DNA of 18,874 nucleotides from Bacteroidales bacterium UBA6431. Lineage in GTDB: Bacteria > Bacteroidota > Bacteroidia > Bacteroidales > UBA932. Below the pieces are notes generated by a model that worked only from the letters and a program-made list of their open reading frames with translations, was not told where the DNA came from and searched no databases. Where the stretch lies: assembly GCA_002439095.1 (NCBI GenBank), contig DJOT01000009.1:1-18874 (forward strand), read 5' to 3'. Both the position numbers and the translations under genes were made by a program. Numbering within the stretch: position 1 is the stretch's first letter; each line of letters begins with the position of its first letter. Shown here one piece after another: positions 1 through 7,871 of this stretch.

Positions 1-525
1 TCGCCGAACTCACGTTATATTAATGCGCTCCGGAAACTCTTCGTGATTGAGGAATCTCAAGCCTGGAATCCGAACCTCCGGTCCAAGACTGCCATCCGTA
101 CTACTAATACCAGATACTACTCCGATCCGTCCATTGGTACCGCCGCGCTGGGCATTGGCCCAGGAGACCTGCTTTCGGATTTCAATACTTTCGGTCTTCA
201 TTTTGAAGGACTGGCCGTGCGCGACCTCCGTACCTATGCTTCAGGGCTTCTTGGAGAAGTTTATCACTACCGTGATTCGGAGGGTTTGGAATGTGATGCC
301 ATCGTCCATTTGCGAGATGGCAGCTATGGTCTCATCGAGATCAAGATTGGCGGTGAGAGCCTCATCAATGACGGCGCCCAGACGCTTATCAAGCTTAGGG
401 ACAAGATTGACCCTACTAGGATGAAAAAGCCATCTTTCCTCATGGTCCTAGTGGGCATCGGAGAGATTGCGTACCGCCGCGATGACGGCGTGTATGTGGT
501 ACCGATAGGGTGCCTGAAGGACTAG
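1..525 (+). CDS. DUF4143-containing AAA-type ATPase, C-terminal part (5' end outside window)
   Basis: The reading frame is open from base 1 to the TAG at 523-525 (174 codons), so the GTG at 43 is internal and not the real start. The family consists of proteins of about 400-470 residues with an N-terminal AAA_14 P-loop ATPase and a C-terminal DUF4143 domain; only the latter is present here. Family hallmarks seen are AWNPNLRSKTAIR, RYYSDPSIGTAALGIGP, NTFGLHFEGLAVRDLR and the ending VYVVPIGCLKD. Within DUF4143, D99 (window numbering, in GLECDAIV) and E113-x-K115 (in LIEIK) have the spacing of a PD-(D/E)xK nuclease-like core. The cellular role of these proteins is not established. They are common, often solitary, accessory genes in Bacteroidetes. 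No link to the PUL next door is apparent: the hydrolase that follows converges on it. Confidence 0.85.
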   Translation, partial: SPNSRYINALRKLFVIEESQAWNPNLRSKTAIRTTNTRYYSDPSIGTAALGIGPGDLLSDFNTFGLHFEGLAVRDLRTYASGLLGEVYHYRDSEGLECDAIVHLRDGSYGLIEIKIGGESLINDGAQTLIKLRDKIDPTRMKKPSFLMVLVGIGEIAYRRDDGVYVVPIGCLKD

Positions 526-629
526 AGAGACAGAGGCTGTTTCATAAAAGGCGCGGGTGAATCCGGTTTGCCACGTCCTCCGTGATTTTCCACGTGGACG
601 ATGTCCTGCGCCATGCTGGACTGTTGCGC

Positions 630-1541
630 TTACTCCTTGTCTATGAGCGCGTTCTTCTCGACGGTCCATCCTTCACGGCGTGACAGGCCGCAGTCGGAGC
701 CCTGGAACAGTTTCGCGGCTTCGGAGTCGCCCTTGAGCTGCCACTTCAGCCATGCGAGAGCTGGGATTGTGAACTCGCCTCCGTGAGGCTGGCTGTATGT
801 GCCGGCATGTCCGACCGGATAGTTGGCCGCGAAGGCCGGAACCTTGACAAGCCTGTGGAAGTCGTCCATGCCGTTCTTGTAGGCTATGTCTTCAGGTCCT
901 CCGAGGATATAGATCACAGGCACCTTTATGTCCTGCAGCCTGTCTTTGAGCGGCATCGGCATGTTCGGCATTGCACCTGACGCGTCGATGAAAAGGCCGC
1001 TGTTGCAGATCATTATGGTCTTGAGCCTCGGGTCGGCGGAATTGTCCAGAGTCTGTAGCCCGCCGCAGGACATTCCGGCAGCAGCGATGGCGTTGACATC
1101 GATCCTGTTGTAGTAAGGGCTGTTTTTGTCGCTGTTTTGGGCGATGGCCCAGTCGATGGACTCGATCTGCTGGTCGGAGGTGGACATCGGGCCCCGGTAA
1201 TGCTCTTCAGTCATCGGAATATAGCCGGTGGCGATGACAAGAAACCCGTGGGAAGCAATCTCGTTGAGGAACAGCATGTGCTCCCAGGGAGAATTGTTGC
1301 AGGCCCCGTTGCCCCACACCAGGACCGGCAGGGGATTCTTTTTGCCAAAAGGGGACAGATCCGACGGGACGAAGATGGTGTGTGCTTCCAGGCCCGGATC
1401 CTCCAGCATCAGCGCTTTGTATGGGCCTGTCCCGCCCTCTTCCAGGACACGGGACTGTGTGGCAGGTGGAACGACTGGGCCGGAGTGGCATGCTGTCATC
1501 AGCGTCAGGACGCAAAGACTTGTAATGAATCTGGTTTTCAT
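630..1541 (-). CDS. Lipoprotein alpha/beta hydrolase (putative esterase) downstream of the PUL regulator
   Basis: A 303-residue protein. The frame stays open further upstream, but that part overlaps the HTCS gene, and the ATG at 1541 is directly followed by a lipoprotein signal peptide (lipobox LMTAC, Cys18), so this start is preferred. The fold is the alpha/beta hydrolase class related to dienelactone hydrolases and polyester/cutinase-like lipases. VLVWGNGACN forms the oxyanion region, G-M-S158-C-G the nucleophile elbow, GGPED218 the likely acid and VGH245AG the catalytic His, so all triad residues are present. It should be anchored in the cell envelope and hydrolyse an ester; the substrate cannot be read from sequence. 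It lies 29 bp after the HTCS stop on the same strand, so it is probably co-transcribed with the regulator or driven from the short gap. In a galactan PUL, an acetyl or feruloyl ester on rhamnogalacturonan I is a reasonable guess but unproven. Confidence 0.8.
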   Translation of the reverse strand: MKTRFITSLCVLTLMTACHSGPVVPPATQSRVLEEGGTGPYKALMLEDPGLEAHTIFVPSDLSPFGKKNPLPVLVWGNGACNNSPWEHMLFLNEIASHGFLVIATGYIPMTEEHYRGPMSTSDQQIESIDWAIAQNSDKNSPYYNRIDVNAIAAAGMSCGGLQTLDNSADPRLKTIMICNSGLFIDASGAMPNMPMPLKDRLQDIKVPVIYILGGPEDIAYKNGMDDFHRLVKVPAFAANYPVGHAGTYSQPHGGEFTIPALAWLKWQLKGDSEAAKLFQGSDCGLSRREGWTVEKNALIDKE

Positions 1542-1546
1542 GTGCA

Positions 1547-1568
1547 GTGTATAAAAAGTGTATAAAAA
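1547..1568. repeat. Tandem 11-bp direct repeat in the HTCS-hydrolase gap
   Basis: GTGTATAAAAA occurs twice head to tail with no spacer (1547-1557 and 1558-1568). Read on the minus strand it is two copies of TTTTTATACAC, ending 5 bp before the hydrolase start codon. The period is one helical turn. It may be a duplication that affects translation initiation or a regulator site; no function can be assigned from sequence. Confidence 0.75.
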
Positions 1569-1570
1569 TG

Positions 1571-4500
1571 TTATTGATCTTTCTTGAAGGATTTCATATA
1601 CTCGGACGGCGTCGTCTTGTACATTGCCGCGAAGGCGCGGGTAAAATATGAGGCGTTGGAAAATCCTACTGAATACATGACTTCCGAGACAGTGAAACTC
1701 CCGTTTTGCAGCAGCAATGCCGCTTTTTTGAGACGGATGGAGCGGATGTATTCCACTGCGGACATGCCCGTGAACTGTTTGATTTTCCGGTATAGTTGTT
1801 TCTCGTTGAATCCGCCGAGTTCGCACAGCCGGCTGACGGAAAGGGTGGAATCGTCCAGATGCTCTTCAATCAGCTGCATGACTTTTTGCAGGAACCGTTC
1901 GTCTTGAGAAACACTTCTTTGTGTGGACGGATTGGAGATCATCTCCATGCGGATTTTATGTTCCATGCGTTTTTTTCCGGTGAGGAGCTGGTTGACACGG
2001 GCCATGAGAGTCTGCGGGTCAAAAGGCTTTGTCAGGAAGATGTCCACATTGAGGCCGATGCTCTTCTGTTCGGTTTCGGGGTCGTCTTTGGCGGTCAGCA
2101 GAATGATGGGTATGGTGCTCAAAGGGCCGTAGGCGCGGAGTTGCCTGCACATTTCCAGACCGTCCATCACCGGCATGAGGACATCGGAGATTATGAGATC
2201 CGGCATGATGTCTTTGCATAGTTTCAGGCCGCTTTTCCCGTTATGGGAGCAGATGCAGCGGAAGTCCTTCTCAAGCAGGCTTTCGATAAACGTGCAAATC
2301 TGGGCGTTGTCATCGATTACGGCAATCAGCGGTTTGTCTGAACCGTTCTGAAAGAATGGAGACGGTGCTTCGTCACTGCCCCTGTCGGACAGGACGGGCA
2401 GAAAGAGCGTAAATGATGTGCCATGCCGGTCAGAATCGGCACAGACCCGACCTTTATGCAATTCGACATATTGTTTGGTGACAGACAAGCCGATGCCTGT
2501 GCTCTCATACCCTTTCCCCTTGGTACGGGAAGATTCGAAATATCGCTGGAATACGAATGGAACTTCCTCTTCCGGGATGCCGACTCCTGTGTCGGAGACT
2601 TTGACCACAAGCTGGCCTTCGTCCAGGTTTACGTCGAGCGTGAGCAGGATGGAGCCGCCCTCCGGCGTGTATTTGCAGGCGTTGGACAGCAGATTGTTCA
2701 TTACTGTCTCCATCTTGACTATATCGACCGATACTGGAATCCGGGGTTGGCTGCTGTCAAAGATGAATTCGTGCTTAGGGAAGCTGTCCTTGAATGAGTT
2801 GAATATGCTGTGCGCGAATTCCACGAACTCCATGTCAGTGGTAATCAGACTGGCGTTGATGCCGTCAGTATCATTGAAATGATTGATGGTGTGATGAATA
2901 AGTGTGCTGATCTTCATCGCGTTGTCCTGAATCATCCGCAGATCTCTGGTGTCGGATCCGGTATGGTTCCCGCTCAGGAGTTTGCCGACCGGACCGATGA
3001 TCAGACTGAGCGGTGTTTTGAACTCGTGGGCGACATTCTGGAAGAAGGCTTCCTTTTGGCGGGTCTGCTCCACTAGTTCATCCTTACGGATCCGCTCAGT
3101 TTCCAGATTCCGGCGCATAGTAAAGAATCGGACGAGTCCGTAGACGAGCATGCAGGCAAGCAGCAGATAGACGGCCAGCATGGGAATGGAAAAGTACCAG
3201 GGCCGCCGGATACGGAAAGTGATGAGTTCCGTGCCTTCTGTGGGAAGGTTCGTATCAGAGAGGACCGAAATGACATATTCCCCCGGAGGTACGGCCGTCA
3301 AGATCAGTTTGTTGCCGAAGACCGTCCCGTCCCACGATGAAGCGGGCCCGTCGATATGGTAGTAGAAACGATGGGGCAGTTCATCATTGAAATTGAAGTC
3401 GGACAGAGAGAAGACGAGGTGGTTTTCCTCATGGGCCAGATTCAGATGTCCGGAACGCAGATCCCCTTCCGGAATGTGCCTGTCGTTGTTTGCCTGTATG
3501 TCAGTCAGGCGCGGTGGTGAGGAGCGTGCCGTCATCAGTCTTTGCAGGTTGGTCAAGTCCAGCATGTCGGCGGCTCCGATTCCACCGAGGATGATGCGTC
3601 TCCGTTTTCTGTCATAGGCGATGCTCAGGTAGTTGCTGTAGGTATCGAGATCGAGGACAGCCATGGTTTTCTTGTCCACTATGCGGAATCCCTCTGAAGT
3701 GCAGATCCACATTTGTTCATTTGCTTCAGTGATGGAATGGATTGACAATGCTGTGCTTGAATGTAGAGATGCCGTCTTGATGGACATGCCGTCCCCTGTC
3801 CGTTTGATATGAGCCGCCTTGTCCGCGGAAGCCAGCCAGATGCCCCCTTCCGAATCGCTGGCAAGGCAGTCTGTCAACGGCATCTCCGGGTACACGAAAG
3901 GAACTATCCTGTTGTGCTCAACGTCCAGCCGGAAAACGTGTTTGTCCTGCCCCAGCATCCAGATGTCGCCACGGGAGTCCTTCCCGATTTGACTGATGAC
4001 ATCGACGCTCAGTCCGTCTTTGCGCGTATAGCGTGCAAGGACTTCATAGTCGGAATCCAGATGGAAAAGGCCGTCATAGGTGGCGGCCCACAGTCCTTCC
4101 AGATCAGGGATGAGATCGTAGAACCAGTTATGTGTCCCCTTGATGCCATGTGCTTCAAAGGAAGCGCTCTTTTCATCGAATTCGAGACATCCTCCGTCCG
4201 TGGCTGCAAGGATGGTTCCAGTTTCTTTGTCTTCAGCCAGACGGTATACTTTATTATGGGGAATCCTGTCATCGGTGCTGCTCATGGTGAAATGCCGCAT
4301 GGCTCCGTCCGGTGTTTGGAGAATGATGCCATGGGAGCCTCCCAGCCAGAGACGGTCATTGCCGTCCCGCAGTGCGGTGACATACCGGGCGTTCTTTATC
4401 TCCGGCAGGTTGGAAACCGGGAGAATGACGGGGTGCTGATGCAGGGTCAGCATTCCGTTGTCTGTAGCGAACCAGATGTCCCCGCTGCTGTCTGGGAAAC

Positions 4501-5308
4501 AGTCCCAGGCGACGGACGGATGAATCTCGCGGATGCCGCCGGTCTCAGGATTGACCTGAAAAATGCCGCTGTCCGTCCCTGCCAGCAGCTGACCATATTC
4601 ATCCTTGCACAGAGTCTTGACGACCGGCATCGTGATTCTGGAGCTTGTCTCTTGTGTCGAAAGACTGTACTTGAGCAATGCGGCGGGTGTTCCAAGCCAT
4701 AGAGCGTCCTCTTCGGTCAGGATGCATGAGACAATATGGATGTCGGCCTCTCCAAGCAGCATTTCATAACTGCGGTCGGAAATGCGGTATCTTGCCAGTC
4801 CTCCTTCAACTCCGAGATAGATGAAATCATCTGTTTTGGCCATCGCAAAAATGGCATGCTCCGATATGCGCTCTGTGTAAAGGGTTTCCGTATTGAAAAG
4901 ATAGAAACCGGAGGAAGTCCCGCAATACAGGATCCGGCCGTCTTGAAGGATTCTTCTGATGTCTTTGTCGCCAAAGGCCTCAAGCCTTTCGTATGTCCTG
5001 TGGACGGGGCTGAATGAAAATAGGCCGTGTTCGGTCCCGAGAAGCAGGCGGTCCTCTTCGATGAGAATGCATTGGATGACCAGCGGGCCTTCGGCGTATG
5101 GGCATGGGACGAGGTCGTATCCGTCGAAGCTGTACAGGCTGTTGTCGCTGCCGAGCCAGGCCGGGCCGTCGGCCTCTCTGGCGATGGAGCGGAGCGAAAG
5201 CAATTCCGTCTTGCCCCTGAAATCATCGAACACGAGCGGCGTCTGCCGGGCGAATATGCTTCCGGTTTTCAGGAGCAGCAGGAGTATGAGGGGAAATATC
5301 CTTTTCAT
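1571..5308 (-). CDS. Hybrid two-component system sensor kinase / AraC-type response regulator (HTCS)
   Basis: A 1245-residue single-protein signalling system of the kind that controls Bacteroidetes PULs. Domains in order: signal peptide (1-20); a periplasmic sensor made of two-component-regulator propeller repeats (about 30-600, with recurring short W-L-G and D-x-x-G-x-I-W segments); a Y_Y_Y domain (about 640-695); one membrane helix (about 704-727); HisKA with the phospho-acceptor H761 in NVAHEFKTPL; HATPase_c with an N-box (NNLLSNACKYTPEGG, near 875) and G boxes (DTGVG near 906, TGIGLS); a receiver with DD near its start, acceptor D1042 in SDVLMP and a K in LTKPFD; and a C-terminal AraC-type double helix-turn-helix (about 1140-1245). 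All key phosphorelay residues are intact. It is divergent from the GH2-GH53 genes, with the putative operator in the shared gap. A galacto-oligosaccharide inducer is inferred from the neighbouring enzymes. Confidence 0.97.
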   Translation of the reverse strand: MKRIFPLILLLLLKTGSIFARQTPLVFDDFRGKTELLSLRSIAREADGPAWLGSDNSLYSFDGYDLVPCPYAEGPLVIQCILIEEDRLLLGTEHGLFSFSPVHRTYERLEAFGDKDIRRILQDGRILYCGTSSGFYLFNTETLYTERISEHAIFAMAKTDDFIYLGVEGGLARYRISDRSYEMLLGEADIHIVSCILTEEDALWLGTPAALLKYSLSTQETSSRITMPVVKTLCKDEYGQLLAGTDSGIFQVNPETGGIREIHPSVAWDCFPDSSGDIWFATDNGMLTLHQHPVILPVSNLPEIKNARYVTALRDGNDRLWLGGSHGIILQTPDGAMRHFTMSSTDDRIPHNKVYRLAEDKETGTILAATDGGCLEFDEKSASFEAHGIKGTHNWFYDLIPDLEGLWAATYDGLFHLDSDYEVLARYTRKDGLSVDVISQIGKDSRGDIWMLGQDKHVFRLDVEHNRIVPFVYPEMPLTDCLASDSEGGIWLASADKAAHIKRTGDGMSIKTASLHSSTALSIHSITEANEQMWICTSEGFRIVDKKTMAVLDLDTYSNYLSIAYDRKRRRIILGGIGAADMLDLTNLQRLMTARSSPPRLTDIQANNDRHIPEGDLRSGHLNLAHEENHLVFSLSDFNFNDELPHRFYYHIDGPASSWDGTVFGNKLILTAVPPGEYVISVLSDTNLPTEGTELITFRIRRPWYFSIPMLAVYLLLACMLVYGLVRFFTMRRNLETERIRKDELVEQTRQKEAFFQNVAHEFKTPLSLIIGPVGKLLSGNHTGSDTRDLRMIQDNAMKISTLIHHTINHFNDTDGINASLITTDMEFVEFAHSIFNSFKDSFPKHEFIFDSSQPRIPVSVDIVKMETVMNNLLSNACKYTPEGGSILLTLDVNLDEGQLVVKVSDTGVGIPEEEVPFVFQRYFESSRTKGKGYESTGIGLSVTKQYVELHKGRVCADSDRHGTSFTLFLPVLSDRGSDEAPSPFFQNGSDKPLIAVIDDNAQICTFIESLLEKDFRCICSHNGKSGLKLCKDIMPDLIISDVLMPVMDGLEMCRQLRAYGPLSTIPIILLTAKDDPETEQKSIGLNVDIFLTKPFDPQTLMARVNQLLTGKKRMEHKIRMEMISNPSTQRSVSQDERFLQKVMQLIEEHLDDSTLSVSRLCELGGFNEKQLYRKIKQFTGMSAVEYIRSIRLKKAALLLQNGSFTVSEVMYSVGFSNASYFTRAFAAMYKTTPSEYMKSFKKDQ

Positions 5309-5366
5309 GTCGTTTCAGTACAGGTTTTAAATATACAAAGAAAAAAACCGTTGTGGAAATGATTTT

Positions 5367-5397
5367 CCGTTCCGTGTCAAGTTCTGTCCGTTCCGTG
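5367..5397 (+). promoter_or_regulatory. Candidate HTCS operator: 10-bp direct repeat with 21-bp period upstream of the GH2-GH53 genes
   Basis: CCGTTCCGTG is present exactly twice, at 5367-5376 and 5388-5397, on the same face of the helix (21 bp start to start). It sits in the gap between the divergent HTCS and GH2 genes and ends 24 nt before the -7 box at 5422, so it abuts or overlaps where a -33 element would be. AraC-family dimers commonly bind such direct repeats, and HTCS proteins carry an AraC domain. A related element lies at the same distance from the -7 box of the GH53-susCD operon (15538-15568). Binding is inferred. Confidence 0.65.
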
Positions 5398-5421
5398 CTA
5401 GTTTTACGGAAGACAAAGGCG

Positions 5422-5429
5422 TATCTTTG
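5422..5429 (+). promoter_or_regulatory. Bacteroidetes -7 promoter element of the GH2-GH53 operon
   Basis: TATCTTTG matches the TAnnTTTG consensus exactly and lies 23 nt before the ATG at 5453. No good -33 TTTG exists 19-21 nt upstream, which fits an activator-dependent promoter served by the direct repeat just before it. Confidence 0.65.
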
Positions 5430-5452
5430 TGACAGGACAACCAATTTTGAAT

Positions 5453-7867
5453 ATGCAGACTACAATCAGACTTTTCCTCATCGCGATCCTCGGTTCTGCC
5501 GTGATGTCTTGCAGCAGTTCTTCGGGCCGCTCGACAGAGGACTTTAATTTTGGGTGGCGTTTCTGTCTGGGGGATGATGCTTCATGGTCTTCTCCCGGAT
5601 TCGATGATTCGGCGTGGAGACAGCTTCGGCTCCCTCATGACTGGAGCATCGAGGGCGAGTTCTCGCCCGAGCATCCGGCAGGGGTCAACGGCGGCGCCCT
5701 CCCCGGCGGCATCGGCTGGTATCGCAAGCATTTCAAGACCCCGGAAGGGGAGCGTGCCGCTGTGGAGTTCGACGGCATCTATATGAACAGCACTGTCTGG
5801 ATCAACGGCATCGAGGCAGGTGGACGGCCATATGGCTACAGCTCTTTCAATGTGGATTTGTCGGGGATGTTGAATCCCGAGGGCGAGGATAATGTGATTG
5901 CAGTGAAAGTGGATCACTCCAAGCAGCCGAGCGGCCGGTGGTATACGGGCAGCGGAATCTACCGGAATGTGCGGCTGGTATGCACGGGTGAGAACAGGAT
6001 TGCCTACAACGGCATCTGCGTGACGACTCCTCAGATATCGGACGCGGAAGCGACGGTGCTGGTCCGGACCGAACTGGACGCAGCCGATCCTTCCGGCTGC
6101 ACAGTTGTCCATCGTATCAAGGATGCTGACGGGAAGACCGTGGCGAAAGGGATGGATGGGGAAACACTCCGGATTGTCCGGCCGCACAGATGGGATGTCA
6201 AGGAGCCTTATTTATATACAGTTGAAACAGAGTTGAAGGTCGGAGGCAAGGTCGTGGACATGGTGCGTACCCGCATAGGTATCCGTGAGACGGAATGGGA
6301 TGCGGATAAAGGTTTTTTCCTCAATGGCCTGCCGGTCAAACTGAACGGTGCCTGCCTGCATCATGATCTGGGCTGCATCGGCACGGCTGTTCACCGCCGT
6401 GCTTTGGAGCGTCAGCTGGAGATTCTGCAGGCGGCGGGGTTCAATGCCATCCGTACCTCCCATAACATCCCCGCCCCGGAACTGCTGGATCTATGTGATG
6501 AAATGGGTATTATGGTCCTCGATGAAGCTTTCGACAAATGGCGTGGGCGTAAGGATGATCCTGGCTACGGTGCCTTTTTTGACGAGTGGAATACGCGGGA
6601 TCTGACAGATTGGGTGAAGCGTGACCGCAACCACCCGAGCGTGATCATCTGGAGCATAGGCAACGAGATCGGAGAGCAGATGGCCCGTACCGATGAGGAG
6701 CGTAAGGAATTTGAAGAACTCGCCCGCCACCTGGCGGATGTGATACGGGCCAATGATCCGACGCGCCCGGTGACCTGCGGCTGCAACGCACCCTCCAAGG
6801 ACAATTGCGTGTATACGAGTGGAGCCCTGGATGTGACAGGCCTGAACTACCGGGCCTATGCGTATGACTCCTTGCGGGACTGGTTTCCCGGTAAGCCCAT
6901 CCTGGCAACGGAGACCGTGTCTGCCCAAAACAGTCGGGGCATCTATTATCAGCCGTCCACTATCCTCCGGGTTCCTGGATGGAAGCCGTGGTCCGGCACA
7001 CCCGAGCCGACGGAAAAGGAACTTGAGGGGCTGATCCCCAACCAGTGCAGTGCCTATGATAATTCCCGCGCCCTTTGGGATTGCACGACTACTCACGAGG
7101 GGGCCTGGATTCCGATCCGGGATCGGGAATGGGTTGCCGGCGGCTTCATCTGGACAGGCTTCGACTATCTTGGAGAACCGACCGCCTTCGGCTGGCCTTC
7201 ACGCAGTTCCTATTTCGGCATTGTGGATCTCGCCGGTTTCCCTAAAGATCCATATTATATGTACCAGTCGGAATGGACAGATAAGACGATGCTGCATCTT
7301 TTCCCGCATTGGAACTGGAAGAAAGGGGAGAAGGTCGATGTCTGGGCATATTACAACAATGCCGATGAGGTGGAACTTTTCCTTAACGGTAAATCTCTCG
7401 GACGCACGTCGAAGACCCGTAATCAGCTCCATGCCATCTGGCCGGAAGTGGACTTTGAATCAGGAAGGATAGAGGCTGTCAGCTACAAGGATGGCCGGGA
7501 AGTCGCCCGTGCTGTCCGGGAAACGGCCGGCCCTGCCGCCGGACTGCGTCTTACGGCTGACCGCAATACCATCGATGCTGATGGATATGACTTGAGTTTC
7601 GTGATGGTGGAAGCGGTGGATGCCGAAGGCCGTACGCTGCCGCAGGCTGACACCATGCTGAATTTCCGCGTAGAGGGGGCCGGGGAACTGCTCGGAATCG
7701 ACAATGGCGATGCGGCGGACACCCTGTGCATGAAAGGTGCGTTCAAGCCGCTCTTCAACGGCAAGGCTCTCGCCGTCATCCGTTCTTTCCGTGGAGAAAA
7801 AGGCACGGTTACGTTGAAAGTCTCCAGCGAACTTGGCGATGCAGAACTGAATATAAAAACCCGTTAA
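5453..7867 (+). CDS. GH2 family beta-galactosidase, lipoprotein
   Basis: An 804-residue glycoside hydrolase family 2 enzyme, expected to release galactose from beta-1,4-galacto-oligosaccharides. The ATG at 5453 is preferred over the in-frame GTG at 5429, because that GTG overlaps the -7 box and the ATG opens a clean signal peptide with a lipobox-like VMSC (Cys20). Serines rather than acidic residues follow the Cys, which favours a periplasm-facing lipoprotein. Domain order: jelly-roll sugar-binding domain (LPHDW, GGIGWYRK, GSGIYR), immunoglobulin-like domain, TIM barrel from about 286 (LNGACLHHD, IRTSHN), acid/base E405 in WSIGNE, nucleophile E487 in LATETVSA, DUF4982 near 626-680 (VELFLNGKSLG), and a final GH2 C-terminal domain. 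It is first in an operon with a GH53 gene 4 nt downstream. The family also contains other beta-glycosidases, so the galactosidase call leans on the GH53 neighbours. Confidence 0.92.
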   Translation: MQTTIRLFLIAILGSAVMSCSSSSGRSTEDFNFGWRFCLGDDASWSSPGFDDSAWRQLRLPHDWSIEGEFSPEHPAGVNGGALPGGIGWYRKHFKTPEGERAAVEFDGIYMNSTVWINGIEAGGRPYGYSSFNVDLSGMLNPEGEDNVIAVKVDHSKQPSGRWYTGSGIYRNVRLVCTGENRIAYNGICVTTPQISDAEATVLVRTELDAADPSGCTVVHRIKDADGKTVAKGMDGETLRIVRPHRWDVKEPYLYTVETELKVGGKVVDMVRTRIGIRETEWDADKGFFLNGLPVKLNGACLHHDLGCIGTAVHRRALERQLEILQAAGFNAIRTSHNIPAPELLDLCDEMGIMVLDEAFDKWRGRKDDPGYGAFFDEWNTRDLTDWVKRDRNHPSVIIWSIGNEIGEQMARTDEERKEFEELARHLADVIRANDPTRPVTCGCNAPSKDNCVYTSGALDVTGLNYRAYAYDSLRDWFPGKPILATETVSAQNSRGIYYQPSTILRVPGWKPWSGTPEPTEKELEGLIPNQCSAYDNSRALWDCTTTHEGAWIPIRDREWVAGGFIWTGFDYLGEPTAFGWPSRSSYFGIVDLAGFPKDPYYMYQSEWTDKTMLHLFPHWNWKKGEKVDVWAYYNNADEVELFLNGKSLGRTSKTRNQLHAIWPEVDFESGRIEAVSYKDGREVARAVRETAGPAAGLRLTADRNTIDADGYDLSFVMVEAVDAEGRTLPQADTMLNFRVEGAGELLGIDNGDAADTLCMKGAFKPLFNGKALAVIRSFRGEKGTVTLKVSSELGDAELNIKTR

Positions 7868-7871
7868 TGAT

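Noticed and set aside
533..552. AGGCTGTTTCATAAAA-like sequence after the DUF4143 gene, resembling tips of some insertion sequences.
   Set aside because: No matching inverted tip, target duplication or transposase fragment was seen nearby; too short to support an IS call.
571..600. Palindrome CCACGTGG and partly complementary GC-rich segments in the gap after the hydrolase, possibly a terminator.
   Set aside because: Pairing is imperfect and there is no T-run on either strand.
630..1826. The full 398-codon frame as the hydrolase gene, starting at 1826.
   Set aside because: The extra 95 codons overlap the AraC domain of the HTCS gene, and the lipoprotein signal peptide begins at the ATG at 1541.
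3809..4702. Long plus-strand open frame (297 codons) inside the HTCS gene, and similar long frames antisense to susC, susD and GH2.
   Set aside because: These are antisense shadows of strongly supported genes, with no family features, signal sequences or promoters of their own.
5328..5335. TATATTTA on the minus strand as a -7 box for the HTCS gene.
   Set aside because: One mismatch from TAnnTTTG, no TTTG at -33 spacing, and AT-rich surroundings make chance matches likely.
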